From an uncultured Prevotellaceae bacterium (GTDB lineage: Bacteria; Bacteroidota; Bacteroidia; Bacteroidales; Bacteroidaceae), in assembly GCA_902765585.1 (NCBI GenBank), contig CACXAG010000021.1, positions 1-35,706 of the forward strand: a DNA stretch of 35,706 nt, written 5' to 3'. Position numbers and translations under genes: made by a program. The notes beneath the pieces were generated by a model that saw only the letters and a list, made by a program, of their open reading frames with translations, had not been told where the DNA came from and made no database searches. This document shows positions 15,602 to 25,132 of the stretch, one piece after another. The number at the start of each line of letters is the position of its first letter. Position 1 is the first letter of the stretch.

Positions 15602-18499
15602 ATGCGGAAATTATCATTATACATATTTATATTATGTCTGTTAGCAGGTACGAGCCATGTTCTGGCACAAACAGCAAAAGACGAAGCGCGGCTCAAGGAA
15701 AACCTGCAGAAATACTTCAGTAAATACAAACCCAAAGGTACGCGGCTCACAGAGCAGCCCAGACTGACAGGCTATCAGGTAAACAACAAAGCCCGCACCA
15801 TCATCATCACCGCTGACGAATACTTTGCCGCCCAGGAGTTCACGCCTGAGATTACGAAAAACATCTATAAAAAGGTAAAAGGCGAACTGCCTAAAGTATA
15901 TCGCGACTACAAGTTAACGGTCATGACCAATGGCATGGCCATCGATGAGTTGATACCCAACCGACTGTCTCAAAATGCCGACAAGTCGCGTCTGTGGGGT
16001 CGCATTAATTATGACGGAGCACCCTGGGTCAAGAACATATCACAACCCCACAAGGTGACACATGGTCTGCAAGGCCGACATCTGTCACTCTGGGCCAGCC
16101 ACGGACGCTTCTACGACCAGAAGAAAGGACTGTGGCGCTGGCAGCGTCCCAACCTATTCGGTACGACGGAAGACCTTTTTACACAGACCATCGTCATCCC
16201 CTACCTCATTCCCATGCTGGAGAATGCAGGCGCTGTCGTCTTCACACCACGTGAGCGTGACTGGCAGACGGAAGAGGTTATCGTAGACAACGACGGTTCG
16301 AAGCGCAACTACATCGAAGTCACCAACCATGGCAAGTGGCAACAGGCGCCCTATCAGGGCTTTGCCTTCCATCAAGGGACCTACAGCGATCAGGAGAATC
16401 CCTTTGAAGCCGGTACCGTCCGCATGACGAAGACAACCAGCAGCAAGTCGCGCTATTCGCTGGCTACCTACCAGCCTGACTTCCGCAAGGCTGGCCGCTA
16501 CGCCGTCTACGTCAGTTACCAGACACTCCCCAACAGCGTCGACGACGCACTCTATACCGTATGGCATCGTGGCGAGCGTACGCAGTTCCGAGTCAACCAG
16601 CAGATGGGCGGCAGCACATGGGTCTACTTAGGAACATTCGACTTTGACGCTGGCTATAGTGAATTTAACCGTGTCACCCTCTCGAACCAGAGTGAAATGA
16701 ATGGTGTCGTGACAACTGATGCCGTACGCTTCGGAGGCGGCATGGGAAACATCCAGCGCTTTGGCGAAACCAGCGGCATGCCTCGTGCGTTGGAGGGAGC
16801 ACGCTATTATGCCCAATGGGCTGGCATGCCCTACTCCGTATACAGCAGCAAGAACGGACAGGATGACTACGGCGACGACATCAACGCACGCTCACACATG
16901 ACGAACCTGTTAGGCGGAGGCTCATGCTACATGCCTGGCATAGAAGGGCGCAAGGTTCCCATAGAGTTGTCACTGGCCATACATAGTGATGCAGGCTATG
17001 CCCGTGACGGCGTAGGACTCATCGGCTCATTGTCCATCTGTACCACAGGCTTCCACGACGGCAAGCTCAACGCTGGCGTCTCACGTATGGCATCACGCGA
17101 CCTGGCAGACGCACTCCTTTCCAACGAACTGCTGGACATCAAATACAAATACGGTAACTGGAGCCGACGTGAGCTCTTCGACCGTAACTACTCCGAGACA
17201 CGACTGCCTGAGGTGCCCAGCGCCATTCTCGAAACCTTGTCGCACCAGAACTTCCCGGATATGCGCTATGGCCAGGATCCCAACTTCCGTTTCACGCTGG
17301 CACGATCCATCTACAAGACGTTGCTGCGCTATGTCAACGACCAGCACGGCACATCCTATATGGTAGCGCCCTTAGCCCCCAACCGTTTTCGCATCGACTT
17401 CAAAGGCAAGGATGAGATTCGGCTCAGCTGGGATGCCGTCAACGACCCGCAGGAACCGACGTCCAAACCTACCGGCTATATCCTCTATACCGCCGTCGGA
17501 CAGGCAGACTTCGACAACGGCACCTATATCCGCTCCAAGAACAGCTATGACATGCAGTTGGAACCCAACCAACTCTATCATTTCAAGGTGGTAGCTGTCA
17601 ACCGAGGCGGTTGCAGTTTCCCCACAGAGGTGCTGTCGGCACAATATTCCCCGAAAGCCACAAAAACAATCCTCATTGTCAACGGTTTCCACCGATTGTC
17701 CTCGCCAGCCATCCGCAATACCGTTAACGAGCAAGGCTTCGACTTGGACGAAGACCCAGGAGTCACCTACGGTCCCACGTTGGGCTGGGCTGGAAGACAA
17801 GTTAACTTCAACAGGAGTCAGATGGGCAATGAAGACGGCGGACTGGGTTACTGCGGCAATGAATTGGCAGGAAAGCTGATTGCCGGCAATGACTTCAATT
17901 ACGTCATGACACATGCCGAAGCCATCCGAGATGCAGGAAACTATAACATCGTCAGTTGCTCCAGCGAGGCTTTGGAAGCTATTAAGTTGAAGCCGTCCAC
18001 CTATGCCATGCTGGATCTTGTGTTAGGATTGGAGCGTGACGACGGACATAGCCTCATCTACTACAAAACGTTCAATATGAACTTACAACAGGACTTGCAA
18101 AAATACACGAGCCAGGGCGGAGCACTCATGGTCAGTGGTGCCTATGTGGGCAGCGATATGATGGGGGAAAGCGAACAACGCTTCTTAGCCAACGTACTGA
18201 AATGCCGCTTTGCCGGACAAAGCCTTTGCTCAGACAACCAGGTCAATGGTTTGGGCACAACCCTGCAATACTGGAAACAACTTAACGGCCAGCATTACGC
18301 TGCTGTGTCTACAGACATCCTGCAACCTGAGGCTCCCGCCTTTACTGCCATGCAATATGCAGACGGACAGGATGCTGCCATTGCCTACAAAGGGAACGAC
18401 TACCGGTCGTTTACCATGGGCTTCCCCTTTGAGTGTATTCAGGGCGAAAAGACCCGCAACTCCATTATGCGTGGAATCATTAACTATCTATTAAAATAA
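15602..18499 (+). CDS. Secreted amidase_3-like protein with golvesin and fibronectin-III-like domains
   Basis: The 965-residue protein begins with a signal peptide (LSLYIFILCLLAGTSHVLAQ). An N-acetylmuramoyl-L-alanine amidase-like core is visible but split: LWASHGRFYD (His167), LAIHSDAG (His461) and AILETLSHQNFPDM (Glu544) resemble the zinc ligands and catalytic Glu. A golvesin C-terminal-like beta domain (about 280-380: YAVYVSYQTLPNSVDDALYTVWH) is inserted in the core. After residue 590 come a fibronectin-III-like domain and a C-terminal domain of unknown type (TILIVNGFHRLSSPAIRN). Relatives are often annotated xanthan lyase without support. Peptidoglycan cleavage in the periplasm is the best inference; activity is unproven. 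Confidence 0.82.
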   Translation: MRKLSLYIFILCLLAGTSHVLAQTAKDEARLKENLQKYFSKYKPKGTRLTEQPRLTGYQVNNKARTIIITADEYFAAQEFTPEITKNIYKKVKGELPKVYRDYKLTVMTNGMAIDELIPNRLSQNADKSRLWGRINYDGAPWVKNISQPHKVTHGLQGRHLSLWASHGRFYDQKKGLWRWQRPNLFGTTEDLFTQTIVIPYLIPMLENAGAVVFTPRERDWQTEEVIVDNDGSKRNYIEVTNHGKWQQAPYQGFAFHQGTYSDQENPFEAGTVRMTKTTSSKSRYSLATYQPDFRKAGRYAVYVSYQTLPNSVDDALYTVWHRGERTQFRVNQQMGGSTWVYLGTFDFDAGYSEFNRVTLSNQSEMNGVVTTDAVRFGGGMGNIQRFGETSGMPRALEGARYYAQWAGMPYSVYSSKNGQDDYGDDINARSHMTNLLGGGSCYMPGIEGRKVPIELSLAIHSDAGYARDGVGLIGSLSICTTGFHDGKLNAGVSRMASRDLADALLSNELLDIKYKYGNWSRRELFDRNYSETRLPEVPSAILETLSHQNFPDMRYGQDPNFRFTLARSIYKTLLRYVNDQHGTSYMVAPLAPNRFRIDFKGKDEIRLSWDAVNDPQEPTSKPTGYILYTAVGQADFDNGTYIRSKNSYDMQLEPNQLYHFKVVAVNRGGCSFPTEVLSAQYSPKATKTILIVNGFHRLSSPAIRNTVNEQGFDLDEDPGVTYGPTLGWAGRQVNFNRSQMGNEDGGLGYCGNELAGKLIAGNDFNYVMTHAEAIRDAGNYNIVSCSSEALEAIKLKPSTYAMLDLVLGLERDDGHSLIYYKTFNMNLQQDLQKYTSQGGALMVSGAYVGSDMMGESEQRFLANVLKCRFAGQSLCSDNQVNGLGTTLQYWKQLNGQHYAAVSTDILQPEAPAFTAMQYADGQDAAIAYKGNDYRSFTMGFPFECIQGEKTRNSIMRGIINYLLK

Positions 18500-18510
18500 A
18501 ACTAAAAACT

Positions 18511-18858
18511 ATGTACAAAATTCAAACCAATTCAAGCGGTACACGTAGTATCGAAATCAGTGAAGAACACCTGCAGACCATAGAACAATACCAGTTCTTC
18601 CGCGACCTTATTGACTCCAACGGTTATGTAGATGAGCAGGTGCTGGAGAAATTGAAACTTAACATCCGTGCCATGCTGGAGTCGGAAGCCGGCAAAGACA
18701 AGCATCTGCTCGACCTTTGCCTGGATGTCGTCTATCACCCTAACATGAAGGCTTTCGGACTGCAACAGCTGGTATTGCTGTATATCAACTGGAAGGACCG
18801 CGGCAACGATAACTTAGGCATGACGACACGCGCATTCCAAGGAACGCCGTTCAATTAA
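18511..18858 (+). CDS. Small hypothetical protein
   Basis: The 115-residue, acidic, largely helical protein (EEHLQTIEQYQFFRDLIDSNGYVDEQVLEKLKLNIRAML) has no signal peptide, membrane span or recognised motif; I do not assign a family. It lies 11 bases after the amidase gene and 26 bases before ygiQ, inside the same rightward run, and shows the same codon use as its neighbours, which supports a genuine gene. Confidence 0.72.
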   Translation: MYKIQTNSSGTRSIEISEEHLQTIEQYQFFRDLIDSNGYVDEQVLEKLKLNIRAMLESEAGKDKHLLDLCLDVVYHPNMKAFGLQQLVLLYINWKDRGNDNLGMTTRAFQGTPFN

Positions 18859-18884
18859 ACATTTAACATTAAAGATTATCAAGA

Positions 18885-20768
18885 TTGGAATATAGGCTGA
18901 CAGACTTTCTGCCAACGACGAAGAAGGAGTTGGAGCTGCGAGGATGGGATGACGTAGACATCATCCTATTCTCGGGCGATGCCTATGTAGACCATCCGTC
19001 ATTCGGGGCTGCTGTCATCGGACGCACACTGGAAGCAGCTGGCTATCGAGTAGCCATCATTCCACAACCCGACTGGCACGGCGACTATCGGGACTTCAAG
19101 AAACTGGGACGTCCACGTCTCTTTTTCGGTATTGCCCCAGGCTGCATGGACTCGATGGTCAACAAGTATACCGCCAACCGCCGCCTGCGCTCTGAGGATG
19201 CCTACAGCCCTGACGGCAGGCACGACATGCGACCGGAATATCCCACCATTGTCTATTCCAAGATACTTCGAGAACTCTATCCCGACGTCCCTATCATCCT
19301 GGGGGGTATTGAAGCATCCTTACGCAGGTTGACCCACTATGACTACTGGCAGGACAAGCTACGCCCCAGCATCCTCTGTGATGCCCCTGCAGACCTAATT
19401 ATCTATGGTATGGGCGAAAAGCCTATCGTCGAACTGGCCCATCGGATGTCCGATGGCCAAACCATCGGAGAGATACGCGACATTCCCCAGACCGTCTACC
19501 TCACCTCAGACATCATCCCTCAACCGTCAGACATCATTCTCCACTCGCACGAGGAATGTCTGAAGGATAAGCGTGCGCAGGCAGAGAACTTCCGGCACAT
19601 CGAGGAACAGTCGAACATGATGCATGCCAAGCGTATCGTCCAGCTGATAGGAAATAAATACATTGTCGTCAATCCCCCCTACCCTCCGATGACAACCGAA
19701 GAGTTAGACACATCGTTCGACCTTCCATACACACGACTGCCTCATCCCAAATATAAAGGGAAGGTCATTCCAGCATACGAGATGATCAAGTTCAGCGTCA
19801 ACATCCATCGGGGCTGTTTTGGCGGTTGTGCCTTCTGTACCATCTCGGCACATCAGGGCAAGTTCATCTCGTGCCGGTCAAAAGAAAGTATCCTCAAGGA
19901 GGTCCGACAGGTCGTAAAGATGCCTGGTTTCAAAGGCTATCTGTCGGATCTGGGTGGACCGTCAGCCAACATGTACGGCATGCATGGCCACAACTTGAGC
20001 ATCTGCGAAAAATGCAAGCGTCCCAGCTGTATCCATCCGCAGATATGCCCCAACCTCAACACCGACCACTCTAAGTTATTAGAAGTCTACCGCGCTGTCG
20101 ATGCCATGCCGGAAATCAAGAAGAGCTTTATAGGTAGTGGCGTGCGCTACGACCTGCTGTTGCACAGAAGCAAGGATGACGCTGCCAACAAAGCAGCCAT
20201 GGAATACACCCGTGAACTCATCACCCGCCATGTCAGCGGACGACTGAAGGTAGCTCCTGAACATACCAGCAACCATGTGCTGCAACTGATGCGCAAGCCA
20301 TCGTTCCAACAGTTCTACGATTTCAAGCGCATCTTCGACCGCATCAACCGAGAAGAAGGCCTGCACCAGCAGATTATCCCTTACTTCATCTCCAGTCATC
20401 CTGGATGTACGGAGGCTGACATGGCCGAGTTGGCCATGCTCACCAAACGCCTCGACTTCCAACTGGAGCAGGTGCAGGACTTTACACCAACTCCCATGAC
20501 GGTATCCACGGAGATGTGGTATACGGGCTATCACCCCTACACGCTGGAACCCGTACAGAGTGCGAAGAACCAGCACGACAAACTGGCCCAGCGACAATAC
20601 TTCTTTTGGTACAAGCCGGAAGAACGCCGTAACATCGAACAGAGTCTGCGCCGCATTGGGCGCACAGACCTCATCAAAGAACTTTGTCCCTATGCAAATC
20701 CTCGAACAAACGCTCGTCGCGAAGAACCCAAAGAAGAAAAGCGAGGACGGCATCGTCGTCGCAAATGA
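18885..20768 (+). CDS. ygiQ: YgiQ-family radical SAM protein
   Basis: The 627-residue protein has the YgiQ N-terminal domain (FLPTTKKELELRGWDDVDIILFSGDAYVDHPSFG) and a radical-SAM core with the cluster motif C311-FGG-C-AF-C318. After it come a second cysteine group (CEKCKRPSCIHPQIC) and a basic C-terminal tail. The family is common and conserved but its reaction is not established. The start is a TTG at 18885: an in-frame stop lies just upstream (18870) and the next in-frame ATG would remove about 88 conserved residues. Its last 77 bases overlap the PP2C-like gene. Confidence 0.93.
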   Translation: MEYRLTDFLPTTKKELELRGWDDVDIILFSGDAYVDHPSFGAAVIGRTLEAAGYRVAIIPQPDWHGDYRDFKKLGRPRLFFGIAPGCMDSMVNKYTANRRLRSEDAYSPDGRHDMRPEYPTIVYSKILRELYPDVPIILGGIEASLRRLTHYDYWQDKLRPSILCDAPADLIIYGMGEKPIVELAHRMSDGQTIGEIRDIPQTVYLTSDIIPQPSDIILHSHEECLKDKRAQAENFRHIEEQSNMMHAKRIVQLIGNKYIVVNPPYPPMTTEELDTSFDLPYTRLPHPKYKGKVIPAYEMIKFSVNIHRGCFGGCAFCTISAHQGKFISCRSKESILKEVRQVVKMPGFKGYLSDLGGPSANMYGMHGHNLSICEKCKRPSCIHPQICPNLNTDHSKLLEVYRAVDAMPEIKKSFIGSGVRYDLLLHRSKDDAANKAAMEYTRELITRHVSGRLKVAPEHTSNHVLQLMRKPSFQQFYDFKRIFDRINREEGLHQQIIPYFISSHPGCTEADMAELAMLTKRLDFQLEQVQDFTPTPMTVSTEMWYTGYHPYTLEPVQSAKNQHDKLAQRQYFFWYKPEERRNIEQSLRRIGRTDLIKELCPYANPRTNARREEPKEEKRGRHRRRK

Positions 20769-21531
20769 CTTCATTGCCGTCATCGACGGTTCCACGTCGA
20801 AGACTGACTATCGCCATAGCATCTTCCGCTCCAACGGTCGCTATGCCATGCAATTAGTCAGCCGTTATATCACCCGCATGCCCAAGACCACAAATTGTCA
20901 GCAGTTTATGACGGGTGTCACGGCATACATCCGAAAGCATTATAAGAAGTCGATGCTGCCGCGTCTGGCCGAGCATCCCGAGGAGCGACTGACCTGTTCG
21001 GTCATCGTCTTCAGCCGAGTCTGTAGGGAGATATGGATGATTGGCGACTGCCATTGTCTGCTCACGCCACTTGACAGCCACCAGGCCCCCCTCTCCTCCG
21101 AATACTACGACAATCCCAAGCCCTACGAGACGGAACTGGCAGGCATGCGTGCTGAAGAAGTCAGGCGCCTGCTTGCTGCTGGTAAGACCCAGGACGAACT
21201 GTTGCGTAACGACATCGCCCGTCCCGTCATCATCCCTCGTATGCTCGATACCATGCGCCAGCAGAATGTCACCTATAGCGTTGTCGACGGATTCCCCATC
21301 GCCAGACAGCATGTGCGCACCATCACCCTCGACTTCCGTCCCTGGGAGATTGTATTGGCCTCTGACGGCTATCCCTTTCTCTGTCCTACACTGGAAGAAA
21401 GCGAGAGTCGCCTTCGCGAGCAACGCGAAAGCGACCCCTTAAATATCGGACCAGTTTTTCAAGCCACCAAGGGCTTTCATCCCGACTTCAACTCCTTCGA
21501 TGACCGTGCCTACATCCGCTTCAGATGCTGA
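20692..21531 (+). CDS. PP2C-like phosphatase family protein
   Basis: The 279-residue protein starts inside ygiQ (77-base overlap, different frame). NDFIAVIDGSTSKT resembles the first metal-binding strand of PP2C-type phosphatases, TCSVIVFS and EIWMIGDCHCLL match the central strands, and EIVLASDGYPFL matches the DG motif of the family; a final DDRAYIRF matches the closing DD. It is presumably a divergent cytoplasmic PP2C-fold enzyme with unknown target. Its 3' end overlaps the convergent peptidase gene by 22 bases. Exact function is uncertain. Confidence 0.65.
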   Translation: MQILEQTLVAKNPKKKSEDGIVVANDFIAVIDGSTSKTDYRHSIFRSNGRYAMQLVSRYITRMPKTTNCQQFMTGVTAYIRKHYKKSMLPRLAEHPEERLTCSVIVFSRVCREIWMIGDCHCLLTPLDSHQAPLSSEYYDNPKPYETELAGMRAEEVRRLLAAGKTQDELLRNDIARPVIIPRMLDTMRQQNVTYSVVDGFPIARQHVRTITLDFRPWEIVLASDGYPFLCPTLEESESRLREQRESDPLNIGPVFQATKGFHPDFNSFDDRAYIRFRC

Positions 21532-23720
21532 CGGAAGAAATTGACGCACTGTCGGAACAGGTGCTGGCGGGTATTACCTCCATAGATACTATGATTACGG
21601 TTGGTGTAGACTAACTGGCAGAAGTCCTTGTCAGCCTGTACCAACGCCTCCGTATACTCAGCCGTATTGCGGAAATGGACGTTGTCGTCGGCCATACCAT
21701 GACAAAGCAGCAGTTCACCATGCAGCTTGTCGGCACGGGCTATCGGACAATCGTCATAGCCGACAGGGTTCTCCTTGGGTGTACGCATATACCGCTCCGT
21801 ATAGATGGTATCATAATAGCGCCAAGATGTTGGCGGAGCAATGGCGATACCGGCACAGAACACATCGCGGCCTTCAGACATCGCCATCAGCGTGTTAAAA
21901 CCACCAAAGCTCCAGCCCCAGATAGCGATGTGCTCCTTGTCAACATAAGGCTGCTGACCCAACCAGACAGCGGTCTCCACCTGATCTTTGGCCTCCAGCT
22001 GTCCCAGTTTCTGATAGACACACTTCTCGAAGTCAGAACCACGGCCACCCGTACCACGATTGTCGACACACACACAAATGTAGCCTTGCTGGCACAGATA
22101 CTGTTCCATGATGGCACCCTGACCGGTCATGCCAATATTCCAGGTGTTCTTCACCTGCTGGCTGCCCGGACCTCCATATTGATACATGACGACAGGATAT
22201 TTTGCAGCAGCGTTAAAGTTAGCCGGCTTCACCATCCATCCGTTGAGTGTCACACCTTCTGACGTAGTAAACGAAAACAGCTCACGCTGGCCCAGTTCAT
22301 AGTCCGACAACTTAGCCACCAGTTCATGGTTATCGATGAGCGTCGTCAGTACCTTGCCGCTATTATCGCAAAGCGTATAGACCGTCGGGGTATTCATGTC
22401 GCTCCACGTATGGATAAAATACTTATACCCCGTGCTGAAACAGGCTGAACTCCAACCGGCTTTGCCCGACAGGCACACGCGCTGGCCATTCTGACGGGCT
22501 ACCCAGACACGCTGGTCAGTGGCTCCATGCTCGTGAGAGGCAAAATAGGTATTCCCAGTTGCTTCGTCATAGCCATAAACAGCCGACACATCATAGTCGC
22601 CATTGTCAATCTGGCGTAACTGCTGACCATTCAAGTTATATAGATAGAGATGCATCCAGCCCGTGCGGTCGCTGGGAAGCAGGATATGCTTGTCCGTTAT
22701 CTGGATGCCATCCAGCACCTCTTCCTTCACGTATTTGTCTGACTTTTCTTCGATGATCTGCTTGCAGACGGTAGACAACGGATTGCACATGAAGATGCGC
22801 AGGCAGTCCTGATGGCGATTCAGTGTATAGACAGCCACCTGGGTGGCATCGCTGGTCATCTTCAGACGGGGAATATAGCCGTCGGCATCTATAGGCAGCT
22901 GCAACTGGCGCTTCTGACGACTGCTGATGTCGAAGCTCCAGACACTCACCTTGGAGTTGTCCTCACCGGCAATGGGATACTTATAGGTATAAAAACCGGG
23001 ATATGCAGCATACTCTAGTTTCTCGGACTTCAGTCCCTTGAAGAGCGACATGGAATACTCACGTACCTGAGACTCATCGTAGCGTACCCATACGAGCTGC
23101 TTGCTGTCTGCCGTGAACACCATGGCATCGTTATGACCAAATTCCTCCTCATTAACCCAATCAGGAATACCATTGATGATCTCATTCTGCTTGCCATCTT
23201 TCGTCACAGGCACTTCGGCATTATCGTAGAGCAACTTCACCAGGAAGATGTTGTTATCCCTGACAAAGGCTATCTGCAGACCGTCTGGCGAGAACAGGGG
23301 CGTCTGCTGGGGACCATTGTCAGACAAAGGTGCCAGGCGGTTGTTACGTACCGTATATATATAATAGGTGGCGGTAAACGAATGGCGGTAAATGGGCTTG
23401 GTATTCGTCTGTATCAGCAAACGCTGACCGTCAGGACTCACCATATAGCCATCAATGCTCTCCAACTGAGCGCCTTTGGCGGTGGCAACGTCAAAGAGCA
23501 CTCCCAGCTCCTTGCCTGTCTTGAAAGAATACTGGACGATGCGTTTCCCGTCAGCGCTCATCTGGGCATACGACTCCCCGTCAGCCAACGCCTTGACCAC
23601 AGCCATCGACTCCCCACGGAATTCACCACGGGTGATGTCTGCCAACTCGATTTTGTTACCGGCAAAAGATGTCATCGCTGCCAGCATTCCCAATCCAATC
23701 ATAAATATTTTTTTCATCAT
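21510..23720 (-). CDS. S9 family dipeptidyl peptidase IV-like serine protease
   Basis: The 736-residue protein has a signal peptide (KKIFMIGLGMLAAMTSFAG), a DPP4-type N-terminal beta-propeller (NGIPDWVNEEEFGHNDAMVF includes the double-Glu loop that grips the substrate N-terminus), and an alpha/beta-hydrolase domain with the nucleophile in GWSFGG (Ser604), Asp in ADDNVHF and His in NRNHSIYGG. It releases Xaa-Pro dipeptides in the periplasm or at the surface and fits a peptide-using anaerobe. ATG at 23720 is chosen because the upstream in-frame ATG at 23753 falls inside the promoter element at 23751-23758. Confidence 0.93.
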   Translation of the reverse strand: MMKKIFMIGLGMLAAMTSFAGNKIELADITRGEFRGESMAVVKALADGESYAQMSADGKRIVQYSFKTGKELGVLFDVATAKGAQLESIDGYMVSPDGQRLLIQTNTKPIYRHSFTATYYIYTVRNNRLAPLSDNGPQQTPLFSPDGLQIAFVRDNNIFLVKLLYDNAEVPVTKDGKQNEIINGIPDWVNEEEFGHNDAMVFTADSKQLVWVRYDESQVREYSMSLFKGLKSEKLEYAAYPGFYTYKYPIAGEDNSKVSVWSFDISSRQKRQLQLPIDADGYIPRLKMTSDATQVAVYTLNRHQDCLRIFMCNPLSTVCKQIIEEKSDKYVKEEVLDGIQITDKHILLPSDRTGWMHLYLYNLNGQQLRQIDNGDYDVSAVYGYDEATGNTYFASHEHGATDQRVWVARQNGQRVCLSGKAGWSSACFSTGYKYFIHTWSDMNTPTVYTLCDNSGKVLTTLIDNHELVAKLSDYELGQRELFSFTTSEGVTLNGWMVKPANFNAAAKYPVVMYQYGGPGSQQVKNTWNIGMTGQGAIMEQYLCQQGYICVCVDNRGTGGRGSDFEKCVYQKLGQLEAKDQVETAVWLGQQPYVDKEHIAIWGWSFGGFNTLMAMSEGRDVFCAGIAIAPPTSWRYYDTIYTERYMRTPKENPVGYDDCPIARADKLHGELLLCHGMADDNVHFRNTAEYTEALVQADKDFCQLVYTNRNHSIYGGNTRQHLFRQCVNFFRQHLKRM

Positions 23721-23750
23721 GTTTGATACTTTTATTATCAGTTTCGGGTG

Positions 23751-23758
23751 CAAAGATA
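23751..23758 (-). promoter_or_regulatory. -7 element of the S9 peptidase gene
   Basis: TATCTTTG on the minus strand (23758-23751) followed by CACCC matches TAnnTTTG, 30 bases before the ATG. No convincing TTTG is found at the usual spacing. It lies back to back with the sigma-factor promoter. Confidence 0.6.
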
Positions 23759-23807
23759 CGAATTTTTCACTCTACTTCATCGTTTCTGAAAGAAAAAGTA
23801 ATGTTTT

Positions 23808-23839
23808 TTTGGCTATTCCGAAAAAATGCCTTACTTTTG
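23808..23839 (+). promoter_or_regulatory. Promoter of the primary sigma factor gene
   Basis: TTTG at 23808-23811, a 20-base spacer and TACTTTTG at 23832-23839 are a full match to the consensus. The predicted start of transcription (about 23846) rules out the in-frame ATG at 23826 and supports 23865. Confidence 0.8.
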
Positions 23840-23864
23840 CATCCGGCTAAATAAAAACTACGGC

Positions 23865-24725
23865 ATGAGGCAACTGAAAATCACAAAATCAATCACTAAC
23901 CGCGAAAGTGAGGCATTAGAGAAATACCTCTCTGAAATAGGGAAAGAAGAACTGCTCTCCATTGACGAGGAGGTGGAACTGGCTCAACGCATCCGTAAAG
24001 GTGATCGCAAGGCTCTGGAACGGCTGACCAAGGCCAACCTTCGCTTTGTGGTTTCGGTAGCCAAGCAGTATCAGAATCAGGGACTCTCGCTTGCCGACCT
24101 GATCAACGAAGGCAACGTCGGCCTCATCAAGGCTGCCGAGAAATATGATGAGACACGCGGTTTCAAATTCATATCGTATGCCGTATGGTGGATCAGACAG
24201 TCCATCCTACAGGCCATTGCCGACCAAAGCCGCATCGTGCGTCTGCCACTCAACCAGGTGGGGTCAATGAACAAGATTAACCGCATTCTCAGCAAATTCG
24301 AGCAGGAGAACGAGCGCCGTCCCTCAGTCGAGGAGATATCGGAACAGACAGACCTGCCGGAGGAGAAGATTGACGAAGCCATCCTGGTATCTGGGCGACA
24401 AGTATCCATGGATGCTCCTTTCGTTGATGGTGAGGACAATTCGCTGCTCGACGTCATGCCCAACAACGATGCACCGATGGCTGACCGCCAGTTGCTGGTA
24501 GAATCGCTTAGGGAAGAGATTTCCAATGCGCTGAAACTGCTAAGCGAACGCGAGCGAAACATCATTACGGCCTTCTATGGCATTGGCCAGCCAGAGATGA
24601 CACTGGAAGAGATTGGCAACAAATTCGGCCTGACACGTGAGCGCGTAAGGCAAATCAAGGAAAAAGCCATCCGCCATTTAAGGAGCAATACCAAGAGTAA
24701 AATATTAAAAGCATATTTAGGATAA
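23865..24725 (+). CDS. rpoD: Primary RNA polymerase sigma factor (sigma-70/RpoD type)
   Basis: The 286-residue protein is the short Bacteroidota primary sigma factor lacking region 1.1. Region 1.2 ([27 protein letters not shown]), region 2 ([61 protein letters not shown]), region 3 and region 4 ([28 protein letters not shown]) are complete. It directs core polymerase to TTTG/TAnnTTTG promoters, the type found throughout this window. The next gene starts on the last base of its stop codon. Confidence 0.95.
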   Translation: MRQLKITKSITNRESEALEKYLSEIGKEELLSIDEEVELAQRIRKGDRKALERLTKANLRFVVSVAKQYQNQGLSLADLINEGNVGLIKAAEKYDETRGFKFISYAVWWIRQSILQAIADQSRIVRLPLNQVGSMNKINRILSKFEQENERRPSVEEISEQTDLPEEKIDEAILVSGRQVSMDAPFVDGEDNSLLDVMPNNDAPMADRQLLVESLREEISNALKLLSERERNIITAFYGIGQPEMTLEEIGNKFGLTRERVRQIKEKAIRHLRSNTKSKILKAYLG

Positions 24726-25132
24726 TGAAACTGATGAAGTATATCATCTTGTCAGCACTCTTGCTGGCAGCCATGGCTATCGATGCCAAACCTTTGAAGA
24801 CCAACAGTTTATATATGTTCGGATTCTCAGCTTCGTTCAAGGACTCTGTGGTCTACGTGACCGATATCCAACAAGTGGAAGGAGCGTGGATTGACCACAA
24901 GACAAAGTTCCTGCTGGGTCGTGACCAGTATTCCATCCAGCTAAAGGAATATCTCGAACAGTCCATGCAACAGCAGGGTCGTATCTGCATGGTCATCTTC
25001 GCCACAAAGAAAAAAGAGGCTGAGAAGAAATATCTGAAGCTCATGAAGAAATACACGAAAGGCTACGATGTACGCTATCTGAATGCCCCAGAGTTCAAGT
25101 TCATGGCGATAGATATGGGCGAAGAGCAATGA
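24725..25132 (+). CDS. Secreted hypothetical protein
   Basis: The 135-residue protein has an N-terminal signal peptide (MKYIILSALLLAAMAIDAKP) and a soluble alpha/beta-looking domain (SVVYVTDIQQVEGAWIDHKTKFLLGRDQYSIQLKEYL, then KKKEAEKKYLKLMKKY). It has no recognised catalytic motif; I know no named family. The ATG overlaps the rpoD stop by one base and its own stop overlaps the HD gene by 4 bases, so it is translationally coupled on both sides. A periplasmic role is likely, the function unknown. Confidence 0.8.
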   Translation: MKLMKYIILSALLLAAMAIDAKPLKTNSLYMFGFSASFKDSVVYVTDIQQVEGAWIDHKTKFLLGRDQYSIQLKEYLEQSMQQQGRICMVIFATKKKEAEKKYLKLMKKYTKGYDVRYLNAPEFKFMAIDMGEEQ

